DNA of 33,618 nucleotides. Origin: Sediminibacterium sp. Its GTDB lineage: Bacteria > Bacteroidota > Bacteroidia > Chitinophagales > Chitinophagaceae. The notes below the pieces were generated by a model, which had not been told where the DNA came from, ran no database searches, and saw nothing but the letters and a program-made list of their open reading frames with translations. The stretch covers positions 1 to 33,618 of the forward strand of contig JAGOAO010000003.1 of the NCBI GenBank assembly GCA_017983845.1, written 5' to 3'. Below, in pieces: positions 22,701 to 31,284 of the stretch. Positions within the stretch are counted from its first letter, which is position 1. The number at the start of each line of letters is the position of its first letter. The position numbers and the translations under genes were made by a program.

Positions 22701-24397
22701 GCTTGCTTTTGAAGGATGCCATTGGTTTGGATTTGCGCATAAGTATAACCATTGAACTGTATAGAATCAATTTGACCGTCGATATTGGTTTTGATTTTGT
22801 CAAGATTGAATGAACTTCCTGCAATGTTACCTGTAAAGTTGAGTAGACCTAAAGAAGGGATCTTAAATAATTTACCCGCATTGAACTGTGTTGCAACTAG
22901 ATTGCCTTCATAAATAGGTTCTTTATTAGATGGGAATTGTAATCGAATGGAAGTAGCTGCAGTGCCAATATCAGTAGCGAGCGCCCCCTTAGCCATAAAA
23001 TCATAAATCGTGCCTGACAAGCTTCCTCTGTAATAAAAATTACCAAATGCATCCAACGGTAGGCCTTTTAATTGCTTGATTTCTGGAATCCATTTACCGA
23101 GGTCTAGTATATTTGTTTTGGCTACAAATTGGTTCAATTCAATCTGCGTGCTTTTCATATTAGGTATCCCTTTCATAGACAAATCGCCACGCATGAAAGA
23201 GGCACCATATTGTGCCGATAAATTAGTGGCTTTAAATGCATCTACCGTTCCACTAAAATTAAAACTGGTTGTTATTTTTTGATCTAAGTTTTTAAGTTCA
23301 GGTGCGAAATAAGCAATATCATCAGAAGCTACAATCGATTTTGAGATGCGCCCTTTCATTGTCACTTGCTGCATATAGTTTCTAAAGTCAGGAATAAATT
23401 CCTTGTACTCCATGGCATAATAATTGCCAATAGTACTTTTGTTTGTTTTTAATTCCAATGCAGCCAGCTCCATTATTTGTGGCGTCATTTTAAATTGAGT
23501 GGCCAATTTTTTTATAACGAAACCAGACCTTTCTTTCAGTGACAAACGCACCGTTGCTCGAATGGTATCTGCAATGAATTGTGCATTGTCGATGGTGGCG
23601 TTTAAGTCGTTCATACGAATATGTTCACCATCAAAATGGGGTACAGGTTGGCCAAAGCCATATTCTATCCAAAGCTTACCTTGGACAATTTCAATTTGTT
23701 TAGCCAGGATACGAAAATTACCTTCGTTAAAATACAATTCGTTCTTTGATCGCTTTTGATTTTTCTTTTTTGTAACAGGAGCCAATCCTGGTTTATCCAA
23801 AATAAAATAAAAGGGCTTGTCCAATACCAATTTTTCTAGTTCAATTTCTTTGTCTTTAAATTGATTGAAATTGGCTAAAACATGTTTGGCTTCAAATTTT
23901 GTAGTTGCACCAATCCATTCATCATCCTGTACAAAGCGAATATTGGTCAAATCAATTTTCTTTAAATCAAATGTTTGATTCGTGGACTTACTCGTATCAT
24001 TTGATTTAAAATGATCTATAATAAACTGATAGTTCCAAGTGGGACTTTTTCGATGCAAATAGACACTTGCTTTTTCTAAACCAATATATCCAATAACGGG
24101 GTTATTGCTTGAAAAAATCAAGTCTGTTACCCTTAATTTTAGTGTTTGTGCAAATAATAAACTGTCTTTTTGTTGATCTCTAATGAGCACATTTTTAATA
24201 TCCACTCTATTGAATAAAGAGAAGCTTAAACCATCTATTTTGACTTCCGTGCCCAGTGTTTGACTCAATTGCTTCGCAATTTTTTGTCCAATTTTTTCTT
24301 GTACACTAGGCAATAGCAATAATAAGTAGGAAAGCAAAAGCAATCCAACTACCGTGGCTATAAGTATACGAATTAAACTGAGCTTATTTTTAAGCAA
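19709..24397 (-). CDS. tamB: TamB-like translocation/assembly (DUF490) protein
   Basis: A 1562-residue envelope protein of the AsmA/TamB superfamily; such proteins span the periplasm and serve in outer-membrane protein assembly or phospholipid transport. An N-terminal signal-anchor helix (~7-27, ILIATVVGLLLLSYLLLLL) leads to TEVKIDGLSFSLFNRVDIKNV, then a very long repetitive beta-rich body. A C-terminal DUF490 domain (~1230-1562) follows, with ERGKYDFNFQSFIRKPFELI, EWTGNPYEADIHVDARYTA and an aromatic C-terminus ENFIF. The start is TTG at 24397: an in-frame TAA stands five codons upstream and no ATG precedes the anchor helix. It follows ggt by 30 bases. No BamA/TamA partner is adjacent. Confidence 0.9.
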   Translation of the reverse strand: MLKNKLSLIRILIATVVGLLLLSYLLLLLPSVQEKIGQKIAKQLSQTLGTEVKIDGLSFSLFNRVDIKNVLIRDQQKDSLLFAQTLKLRVTDLIFSSNNPVIGYIGLEKASVYLHRKSPTWNYQFIIDHFKSNDTSKSTNQTFDLKKIDLTNIRFVQDDEWIGATTKFEAKHVLANFNQFKDKEIELEKLVLDKPFYFILDKPGLAPVTKKKNQKRSKNELYFNEGNFRILAKQIEIVQGKLWIEYGFGQPVPHFDGEHIRMNDLNATIDNAQFIADTIRATVRLSLKERSGFVIKKLATQFKMTPQIMELAALELKTNKSTIGNYYAMEYKEFIPDFRNYMQQVTMKGRISKSIVASDDIAYFAPELKNLDQKITTSFNFSGTVDAFKATNLSAQYGASFMRGDLSMKGIPNMKSTQIELNQFVAKTNILDLGKWIPEIKQLKGLPLDAFGNFYYRGSLSGTIYDFMAKGALATDIGTAATSIRLQFPSNKEPIYEGNLVATQFNAGKLFKIPSLGLLNFTGNIAGSSFNLDKIKTNIDGQIDSIQFNGYTYAQIQTNGILQKQAYNGTIKIKDPNINFISNLEVDFKNATPSFNAVGDLTNANLSALQFSKNPIQLTGLLDVNFAGSNIDNFIGFAKFYNGKLKSNTATINFDSISLKSNILEGKKNITISSDDIQASIIGKFNINQLPNSVQYFLQGYIPNYIKNLKEAPVNQNFSFQVKTNYFEPYIRIFRDEFSGFNNMSINGRIDTDKQSLQLHAQLPYAQWNSYAISNGVIDGLGNKDSLKLALSGTQFNLTDSFNLSSPRLNITTSKDQSLFKLNAESKSALAYLALEGKISTFTDGLSIKWAPSSFILNEKQWSIQNGGELSLRKNNTYAKQLKITQGLQKLEFQNHPTDKNGLQLKLENVILGDITNVFFSYPKLEGITHATIDLNHINEQFSLNLVGAINQFSFNASQLGNTSLKAAYDSKTGIVPFDLNCPNTDYNLSAKGTYAIKDSLNPLDAYLTLSQSDFGLIQEFIGGVLTDLKGKATGQIHFGGRIENPELRGLAKINNAAFKVDYTKVNYFIDSAAIRFNDEGIDFGTIQVKDKLNRTAQFKGKILHQGFKHLVYDMEMQSAKVELLNMDIMDNSNFYGQAVGKATMTIRGPEENIKMTINADVNDSSHIYLPNSTSKETGKSEFIVFKKIGKSFANTVEKPTYNLVVDLDVSADNKTQIDVILDELTGDVIKAVGNGRIKIRAGNIEPLTMRGKYNIERGKYDFNFQSFIRKPFELIPEAGNFIEWTGNPYEADIHVDARYTAERVSLNELVGNANFSTAVKSYRGNVYVIAALRNKLARPDIKFTLAFPPGNPISTDNEFSQFISRLERDDNEIIKQVSFLIVFNSFAPVGFTSGNSTNAYSVTTIGINSISQLLTREINKSVTNLLNKVTGDQSMRFDIGSKVYNSGNLLDPTGSGIAINSNKIDRQRVNLKLGRSFFNDKVIVNLGGDFDFNLRAASSIQNNNFQWLPDVNIEFVLTKDRKLRAIVFNRNSLDIIGGSMGRRNRQGVSISYRKDFENFIF

Positions 24398-24427
24398 GGG
24401 GGTAACTTTTTAAATAATTATAAGACA

Positions 24428-26155
24428 TTAATATCCTGCAACACTATCATCTCCACGCTTATCGCCTGCAGCAACTCTGTTGCCATTTGGCAAAATCATC
24501 ACGCCTTCCATTCTGCCAAATGCACCTCGTTTGGTAATCGTATAACCTTTTTCTTTTAATGCATTTACAGTAGCTTCTGGAAAATCAGCTTCTACACTCA
24601 CTACATCTGGTAAATGTTGGTGATGGAATCTTGGCGCATCAATCGCAGCTTTTAAACTCATTTTATGGTCAATGATATTCACTAATCCCTCATATACTTG
24701 GTTAGGGATAGTGGTACCACCTGGGGTGCCAATGGTGATATAAGGTTGATTGTTCTTTGTGACAAGGGTAGGTGTCATAGAACTTAACATTCTTTTCCCT
24801 GGTTGGATGGCGTTGGCTTCTCCACCCAATGCACCATACATATTTGGTACGCCTGGTTTGATACTAAAATCGTCCATCTCATTATTCAATAAAAAACCTG
24901 CGCCACCTACAATGGTTTTATTGCCATAAGTATCATTCAGGGTGGTGGTTACTGAAACCATATTGCCTGCAGCATCAATCACGCTAAAATGTGTTGTTTG
25001 CTCGCTTTCTTTTGCAACACCTGCTTGTATGGTTTTGCTATTGCCTGCAACACCTGGTTGATAATCTTTCATTCTTGCTTGTGCATAAGCATTACTTGTT
25101 AAAGTAGTAGTGGGTACTTTCCAAAAGTCAGGATCGCCCATATGTTCCGCTCTGTCTGCATAGGCTCTTCTTTGTGCTTCTACCATCAAGCTTACAGATT
25201 CGAAACTGTTTGCGCCCATCACATTCACTGGATAAGGTGCAATCATTTGCATCATTTGAGCAATCAAAATACCTCCACTGGATGGAGGTGCAAAGCTAAT
25301 AATATGATGACCTCTATAATCAAACTCAATTGGTTTTCTAAATTGCGGGGTATATTTTTTTAAATCATCCAAACTAATCACCCCTTTGCTATTTTTCATT
25401 TCTTCTACAATCATTGCAGCAGTTTCTCCTTCGTAGAATCCAGCTTTTCCTTTTTGTTGAATACGAAGGATAGTAGCAGCTAATTCTGGCTGGTACAATG
25501 TATCACCCGCTTTCCAGTTTTCTTTTCTTGTAAATGCAGAAGCCTGTGCGCTATTTTTAATAAAGTTCTTCCTTTCGGCATTCAATCCTCTTGCTTCTCT
25601 TTCGGTGATGACAAAACCATTTGCCGCTAATTCATATGCTGGTTGTAATAAGGCCTTCATTGGAAATTTCGCAAAAGGAAGGGCGCTAAACATGCCCGCT
25701 ACGCTTCCTGGAACGCCAGATGCAGAAGCCCCCGATCTGGACATGCCTTCTATTGGGTTTCCTTTTTCATCTAAATACATATCTCTATGGGCTTTGCTAG
25801 GGGCTGCTTCACGATAGTCAATCCCCATTAAAACACCTTCTTTATTTCTAGAAAGTAAAAAACCACCACCTCCAATATTGCCTGCGCCTGGGTACACTAC
25901 GGCAAGTGTAAATTGAACCGCAATGGCTGCATCAAAAGCATTGCCTCCGTCCTTCATAATTGCAGCTCCGACCATACTCGCAAGGGGGTGGGCCGAAGTG
26001 ACAGCAGCTTTTTGAAAAGACTGCTCTTTAACAATACTATATTGGTAAGGATTGATCTGAGGATGCTGTTTAAAAAAACTTTGTGCATTTGCTGTAAAAT
26101 TGAACTGTAAAACCGCAAAACCAATAAGGCATAAAACCAGCATTTTCTGTTTCAT
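24428..26155 (-). CDS. ggt: Gamma-glutamyltransferase
   Basis: A periplasmic Ntn-hydrolase that cleaves gamma-glutamyl bonds of glutathione and gamma-glutamyl peptides. The 575-residue proenzyme has a signal peptide (1-25, ending TANAQ). The autocleavage site is at Thr387 in QTTHFSVIDAAGNM, whose Thr becomes the N-terminus and nucleophile of the small subunit. Further conserved parts are GGGGFLLSRN, YREAAPSKAHRDM, the lid-like NNEMDDFSIKPGVPNMYG, the SSMTPTLV substrate pocket, and the C-terminal GDDSVAGY. All elements for self-processing are present. It lies 30 bases upstream of tamB and is divergent from the M14 peptidase gene. Confidence 0.96.
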   Translation of the reverse strand: MKQKMLVLCLIGFAVLQFNFTANAQSFFKQHPQINPYQYSIVKEQSFQKAAVTSAHPLASMVGAAIMKDGGNAFDAAIAVQFTLAVVYPGAGNIGGGGFLLSRNKEGVLMGIDYREAAPSKAHRDMYLDEKGNPIEGMSRSGASASGVPGSVAGMFSALPFAKFPMKALLQPAYELAANGFVITEREARGLNAERKNFIKNSAQASAFTRKENWKAGDTLYQPELAATILRIQQKGKAGFYEGETAAMIVEEMKNSKGVISLDDLKKYTPQFRKPIEFDYRGHHIISFAPPSSGGILIAQMMQMIAPYPVNVMGANSFESVSLMVEAQRRAYADRAEHMGDPDFWKVPTTTLTSNAYAQARMKDYQPGVAGNSKTIQAGVAKESEQTTHFSVIDAAGNMVSVTTTLNDTYGNKTIVGGAGFLLNNEMDDFSIKPGVPNMYGALGGEANAIQPGKRMLSSMTPTLVTKNNQPYITIGTPGGTTIPNQVYEGLVNIIDHKMSLKAAIDAPRFHHQHLPDVVSVEADFPEATVNALKEKGYTITKRGAFGRMEGVMILPNGNRVAAGDKRGDDSVAGY

Positions 26156-26295
26156 AGGAGGTAGATTGAGGAGGTAAATTACTTAATTATTTAGGTATCA
26201 ACAACTCATGCGTTCAGTTGTGTAAAACTATCTGTAATAGCAGCCCTTTTGACCCCATAAAATGCCTATTTTTAAGACCTATTAACAACCAATTT
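26156..26295. other. Divergent ggt / M14 peptidase intergenic region
   Basis: The 140 bases between the two start codons must hold promoters for both secreted-enzyme genes. On the plus strand TATTTTTA (26267-26274) is one mismatch from TAnnTTTG and lies 22 bases before the M14 ATG. TTTTG at 26247-26251 is closer than the usual spacing. I find no good -7 match for ggt. Confidence 0.3.
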
Positions 26296-28797
26296 ATGCA
26301 TCAAAAATCTGCGTTTAAATCCATTTTGTGGGTAAGTTTATTTATCCTTCCATTTTCATTGTTAGCACAAGTAGTAAGTCCAGAACAATTCCTGGGCTAT
26401 AAAGTAGGTACTCGATTCACGAGACACCATCAAATTGTCAACTATTTTACTGCTATAGCAGCAGCAAAATCGGATATGGTAAAACTCATCCCTTATGGCA
26501 AAACCAACGAAGGAAGAGATTTAATGGTTGCTGCAATAGGTACGCCTGAAAATATCAAAAATTTAGAGCAAATTAGAAAACACAATCTTGGATTGGTGCA
26601 AGGCACAGTGCAAGATCTAAATCAACCAGGTATTGTTTGGCTAAGTTACAATGTACATGGTAACGAACCAGCATCCTCGGAAGCTGCTATGTTAACCTTG
26701 TTTGCATTGGTTGATCCATCAAATAATGAGACTAAAAATTGGTTAAAGAATACAGTAGTAATGATTGATCCATGTATCAATCCAGACGGACGTGATCGTT
26801 ATGTAAACTGGTACAATAATGCAGTAGGTACAACTTACAATGCCGACCCTGCAGCTAGAGAGCATATGGAACCATGGCCTGCTGGCAGAACCAATCACTA
26901 TAATTTTGATTTAAACAGAGATTGGGCTTGGCAAACACAAGTAGAGACGCAACAAAGAATTCCTTTGTACCAAAGTTGGTATCCTCAAGTGCATGTAGAT
27001 TTTCATGAGCAAGGATACAACGAGCCTTATTATTTTGCACCGGCTGCAGAACCATTACACGATGTATTGACCCCATGGCAAAAATCTTTCCAAGATCAAA
27101 TTGGAAAAAACCACGCAAAATATTTTGATCAAAACAATTGGTTGTTCTTTACAAAAGAGCGTTTTGATCTATTGTATCCTTCTTATGGAGACACTTACCC
27201 AATGTACAATGGCGCTATTGGTATGACCTATGAGCAGGGCGGTATTAGTGCAGGATTAGGTGTAATGGATGATAGTTATGATACAGTAACATTAGTGGCA
27301 AGAGCGACTCATCATTTTACAACTAGTTTATCAACAATTGAAATTAGTGCAGCGAATAGAGCACAATTATTGGAGAATTTTAAAAAGTATTTTGACAATA
27401 GCCGTCAAGGTACCGTGTCTGATTACAAGACTTTTATCATGACTGCAAAAAACGCCAATCAGTTAGAAGCATTGGCTGGTTTGTTAAAGAAAAACAATAT
27501 TGTATATGGTACTTTAAATAATGCACAAGCAAAATTCAAAGCATTTGATTATTATACTAAAAAAGAAGCAGATTTTGTAAACGAAGGGTATACTTTAGCG
27601 GTGAATGTAAACCAAGCACATAGCGTATTGGCGCGTGTTTTATTAGAGCCAATCACACAAGTGAATGATTCGAATACTTACGATATTACTGCATGGTCTT
27701 TACCTTATGCGTATGGTGTACATGGTTATGCAACTAAGCAGCCCATGTCAATTGAGCCTGGTTTTAATGTAGTTGCGCCTGCTATAACGACGAGTGCGTA
27801 TGGCTATATTATTCCATACCATTCTTTTGCAACAGGCAAGGCTTTGGCACAATTGCTAAAAAATAATGTGAAAGTGCGTTATGCCGAAAAAGCATTTACT
27901 ATGAATGGTAGAAATTACGAAATTGGCACATTGGTTGTGTTAAAAACGAGTAATCAAGCCAATTGGAGTGACATTACAAAATCGGTTTGCAGTAGTTTAA
28001 ATATTGAAGCAGTTGCGGTGAATACAGGATACGCTGAAAAAGGAGCTGATTTTGGTTCACCAGATATTGCAATTATCAATCATGCGCCAAGAGTGGCGAT
28101 GTTGACTGGAGACCAAATAGCAGCATTATCTGCAGGTGAGGTTTGGAGCTTTTTTGAGCAACAATTAAACTATCCAATTACACAATTGACTTATACGCAA
28201 TTGAACAGAATCGACTTAGACAAATATGATGTCTTGATTGCGCCAGATGGTCAATACCGTGATTTAAACGCTAAAGCGATTACAGATAAATTACAAGCTT
28301 TTGTTAGAAAGGGTGGTGTATTGATTGCTTTAGAAAATGCAGCGAGTACTTTGGCATCGAATGCAGATTGGGGTATCCGTATTAAAGAATCAGCAAAAGA
28401 AGAAAAAGCAACTGTACAACAATTGGTAAAATATGCCGATAGAGAAAAAGAATATTTAAAAAGTTCTATCCCTGGCGCTATTTATAAAACCTATATGGAT
28501 GAAACACATCCATTGGGTTTTGGTACCAACGGCATTTACTTTAATTTAAAGCAAGACAAAGTATTGTTTGAACCTTCTAATAGTGCTTGGAATGTAGGTA
28601 GCTTCAAAAAAGACAGCTACATCACTGGCTTTGCTGGCGTGAAGGCGAAAGCTGCATTAGAGGAAGGCGTAGTGATGGGGGTAAAGCAAGTGGGCGCTGG
28701 TCAAGTCATTTATATGTCAGATGATCCAATTTTCAGAAACTTCTGGGAAGCTGGAAAATTAATTTTAACCAACGCTGTTTTTTTACACGGTAAATAA
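26296..28797 (+). CDS. Secreted M14 zinc carboxypeptidase with C-terminal GATase-like domain
   Basis: An 833-residue exported metallopeptidase. The signal peptide spans 1-25 and ends SLLAQ. The M14 domain (~30-345) holds the zinc ligands His121 and Glu124 in YNVHGNEPASSE, His237 in VHVDFHEQGYNEP, the substrate-binding NPDGRDRY and DLNRDWAW, and the catalytic Glu313 in GMTYEQGG. A long C-terminal part follows; near ~650-710 it contains LDKYDVLIAPDGQYRDL and LQAFVRKGGVLIALENA, typical of a class I glutamine amidotransferase-like Rossmann domain without obvious catalytic Cys. Substrate is unknown. I start at the ATG at 26296 because the longer frame from a TTG at 26218 would bury the signal peptide. 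The PIG-L gene follows by 24 bases. Confidence 0.92.
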   Translation: MHQKSAFKSILWVSLFILPFSLLAQVVSPEQFLGYKVGTRFTRHHQIVNYFTAIAAAKSDMVKLIPYGKTNEGRDLMVAAIGTPENIKNLEQIRKHNLGLVQGTVQDLNQPGIVWLSYNVHGNEPASSEAAMLTLFALVDPSNNETKNWLKNTVVMIDPCINPDGRDRYVNWYNNAVGTTYNADPAAREHMEPWPAGRTNHYNFDLNRDWAWQTQVETQQRIPLYQSWYPQVHVDFHEQGYNEPYYFAPAAEPLHDVLTPWQKSFQDQIGKNHAKYFDQNNWLFFTKERFDLLYPSYGDTYPMYNGAIGMTYEQGGISAGLGVMDDSYDTVTLVARATHHFTTSLSTIEISAANRAQLLENFKKYFDNSRQGTVSDYKTFIMTAKNANQLEALAGLLKKNNIVYGTLNNAQAKFKAFDYYTKKEADFVNEGYTLAVNVNQAHSVLARVLLEPITQVNDSNTYDITAWSLPYAYGVHGYATKQPMSIEPGFNVVAPAITTSAYGYIIPYHSFATGKALAQLLKNNVKVRYAEKAFTMNGRNYEIGTLVVLKTSNQANWSDITKSVCSSLNIEAVAVNTGYAEKGADFGSPDIAIINHAPRVAMLTGDQIAALSAGEVWSFFEQQLNYPITQLTYTQLNRIDLDKYDVLIAPDGQYRDLNAKAITDKLQAFVRKGGVLIALENAASTLASNADWGIRIKESAKEEKATVQQLVKYADREKEYLKSSIPGAIYKTYMDETHPLGFGTNGIYFNLKQDKVLFEPSNSAWNVGSFKKDSYITGFAGVKAKAALEEGVVMGVKQVGAGQVIYMSDDPIFRNFWEAGKLILTNAVFLHGK

Positions 28798-28821
28798 TTT
28801 TAATCCTTTTATTTTATATAC

Positions 28822-31107
28822 ATGAAGCAATTTTCATTGGTTTTATTGAGTATCGTTTGTTCGGCACAAATTGGTTTTGGACAAAAAAATAGTGCAGAAA
28901 TTTATACTCAATTAAAACAAATGGAAGTGCTAGGGAGTGTGCTTTATATAGCAGCACATCCAGATGATGAGAACAATGCCTTCCTGCCATACCTTACTAA
29001 AGAGCGCCATTATCGAACAGCTTATTTGAGTTTAACCAGGGGTGATGGTGGCCAGAATTTAATTGGGAAAGAGCAAGGGGTTGAATTAGGGTTGATAAGA
29101 ACGCAGGAATTATTGGCCGCAAGAATGCAGGATGGGGCGGAACAATATTTTTCGACAGCGTATGAATTTGGTTTTAGTAAATCTGCCAAAGAAGCTTTGG
29201 CTATATGGGATCATCAAAAGGTATTGAGTGATGTAGTTTGGGTGATTCGAAAATTCCAACCCGATGTCATTATCACTAGGTTCCCTGGAGATGCTAGAGC
29301 GGGACATGGACACCATGCAGCTTCCTCTATCATTGCACAAGAAGCCTATATCGCAGCTGCAGATCCAAAGCAATTCCCTGAACAGTTTAAATATGGCGTT
29401 CAACCTTGGAAGGCAAAACGAATTTTATGGAATACATTTAATTTCGGCACGATCAATACCACCAATGACAATCAACTTAAATTAGAAGTGGGAGGATACA
29501 ATCCTGTCATTGGAAAAAGTTATGGAGAGATTGGTGCAGAAGCAAGAACCATGCATAAGAGCCAAGGTGAAGGAAGACCAAGAAGAAGAGGGTCTTATTT
29601 TGAATTCTTCCAACATTTAAATGGAGACAGTGCAAAATTAGATCTCATGGATGGGGTGACTACCAATTGGTCTCGTTTAAATGCAGCTAGCATTCAAGAA
29701 CAATTAAAGATAATAATTGGAAAATATACATTCGATCAGCCCTCTGCAATTGTTGCTGACTTAGTGGCGATTTACCAACAAGTAAATGCTTTGCCTAAAA
29801 GCAATTGGAAGGAATATCAATTGAATTTGATTCAATCCACCATTGAATCTGCTGCTGGTTTATTGGCAGAAGCCAGTACAACCAAGCCACAAGTGCTTCC
29901 AGGATCATCTATTTCGATCCAAGTATTGGTGAACCAAAGAACCAATATAAATACTACATTAAGTCGTATTGAATTGTTGTCTAATCAAGTTTCAGTAATG
30001 GATACTGTTGTTGGTGCAAATTTAATTGCCAATCAAAACCAACAATACGCCATCCATTACAATGTGCCTCTGTCTCAACCTATCACACAGCCTTATTGGT
30101 TGGTGGCACCTAAAACAGAGGGGATGTTTGTGGTGCAGGATCAGAACATGATAGGTAAGGCAGAAAACAATCCTCCATTCTCCATCCAATTGAATTATAG
30201 CATTGCAGGTCAACTATTCGAAAAAATAGTTCCAGTACATTACAAATATTTGGATCCAACTAAAGGGGATGTCTATCAACCAATTGTGGTATTGCCCAAA
30301 AAGGAAGTTGCACCAATTAAGTCTGTAGTATTAATGCCAACCACAGGAAATAAGTCAGTTCCTTCATTTGAAGAAGGTATGTTTCATAAGACCATTCAAT
30401 ATGATCATATACCAGCGCAAACTTATTTCCAAAATGCAAGCATGCAGGTGGTGAAAGTAGATATTAAAAAGCAAGGTCAAAAAGTGGGTTATATAGACGG
30501 GGCTGGTGATGCCATTCCTGAAGCGCTTGAGCAATTGGGGTATGAAGTAGTTTATTTAAAAGAAGCCGACATCACTGCGGCACATTTAAAAGGATTAGAC
30601 GCGATTGTAGTGGGTATTCGTGCATTTAACATGTACGCTTATCTAACAGAGAAACAGTCCATTTTAAACGACTATATTGCTGCTGGAGGCAATTTAATTG
30701 TTCAGTACATTAAAAGCAATCAAGTGGGGACTCAAAATATTAAAATGGGGCCTTATCCATTTACGATCAATTCAGGGAAGCGTGTTACTGAAGAAAATGC
30801 GCTTGTTACATTTGCATTGCCCAATCATCCGGTACTGAATGTTCCGAATAAAATCAATTCAGAAGACTTTAGTAATTGGGTGCAAGAAAGAAGCACTTAT
30901 CAAGCTGAAAATATAGATCCTCATTTTCAAACGCCTTTGCAAATGAATGATACTGGGGAGACACCAAGTCAAGGAAGTTTATTGATTGTGCCTTTTGGCA
31001 AAGGCAATTTTGCTTATGTTAGTTTGGCTTTGTTTAGACAATTGCCAGCGGGCAATCCAGGTGCCTATAAATTATTCGCAAATTTAATCTCCCTTCCTAA
31101 AAATTAA
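28822..31107 (+). CDS. Secreted PIG-L (LmbE) family N-deacetylase with C-terminal GATase-like domain
   Basis: A 761-residue exported protein with a signal peptide (1-20, ending IGFGQ). The LmbE fold starts with AAHPDDENN (His46, Asp48, Asp49), the zinc and base motif. It continues through TRGDGGQN and GLIRTQEL to the second zinc site GHGHHAAS (His162/His165). Members remove N-acetyl groups from GlcNAc-type sugars. A beta-sandwich-like linker (~350-480) leads to a C-terminal domain with LDAIVVGIRAFNMYAYL and YIAAGGNLIVQYIKSNQ, a GATase/ThuA-like Rossmann module similar in layout to the one in the preceding M14 protein. The pair is probably one operon. Confidence 0.92.
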   Translation: MKQFSLVLLSIVCSAQIGFGQKNSAEIYTQLKQMEVLGSVLYIAAHPDDENNAFLPYLTKERHYRTAYLSLTRGDGGQNLIGKEQGVELGLIRTQELLAARMQDGAEQYFSTAYEFGFSKSAKEALAIWDHQKVLSDVVWVIRKFQPDVIITRFPGDARAGHGHHAASSIIAQEAYIAAADPKQFPEQFKYGVQPWKAKRILWNTFNFGTINTTNDNQLKLEVGGYNPVIGKSYGEIGAEARTMHKSQGEGRPRRRGSYFEFFQHLNGDSAKLDLMDGVTTNWSRLNAASIQEQLKIIIGKYTFDQPSAIVADLVAIYQQVNALPKSNWKEYQLNLIQSTIESAAGLLAEASTTKPQVLPGSSISIQVLVNQRTNINTTLSRIELLSNQVSVMDTVVGANLIANQNQQYAIHYNVPLSQPITQPYWLVAPKTEGMFVVQDQNMIGKAENNPPFSIQLNYSIAGQLFEKIVPVHYKYLDPTKGDVYQPIVVLPKKEVAPIKSVVLMPTTGNKSVPSFEEGMFHKTIQYDHIPAQTYFQNASMQVVKVDIKKQGQKVGYIDGAGDAIPEALEQLGYEVVYLKEADITAAHLKGLDAIVVGIRAFNMYAYLTEKQSILNDYIAAGGNLIVQYIKSNQVGTQNIKMGPYPFTINSGKRVTEENALVTFALPNHPVLNVPNKINSEDFSNWVQERSTYQAENIDPHFQTPLQMNDTGETPSQGSLLIVPFGKGNFAYVSLALFRQLPAGNPGAYKLFANLISLPKN

Positions 31108-31113
31108 TCCACC

Positions 31114-31284
31114 ATGAAGCAACGTAGAAAAATAAGTTTCTTTATGCTCTTGGTCATTGGGCTTGGCATTGGTTGGATGCTCAAAAATGTCAAAGTTGGA
31201 TTGATAATTGGTATCGTGATGGGATTACTCCTCACTAGTTTTGTGAATCCATCCAAATCGAGTGGCAAGCGCAAAAGCGATTAA
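31114..31284 (+). CDS. 56-residue two-helix membrane protein
   Basis: A small ORF six bases after the PIG-L stop, too short for most gene callers. It begins MKQRRKISFFMLLVIGLG: a basic N-terminus, a first hydrophobic helix (~8-22), a short polar turn (LKNVKVG), a second helix (~29-44) with small-residue spacing, and a basic tail ending GKRKSD. The topology and spacing look like a real gene co-transcribed with the PIG-L gene. It overlaps the 3' end of the convergent permease gene by 60 bases. Function unknown. Confidence 0.6.
   Translation: MKQRRKISFFMLLVIGLGIGWMLKNVKVGLIIGIVMGLLLTSFVNPSKSSGKRKSD

Noticed and set aside
26218..26295. A TTG-initiated 26-residue extension of the M14 peptidase.
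   Set aside because: It would place a polar, Cys-rich stretch ahead of a good signal peptide that begins at the ATG at 26296.
29110..29403. A 97-residue minus-strand frame inside the PIG-L gene.
   Set aside because: It overlaps the conserved deacetylase catalytic domain on the other strand and shows no family features.
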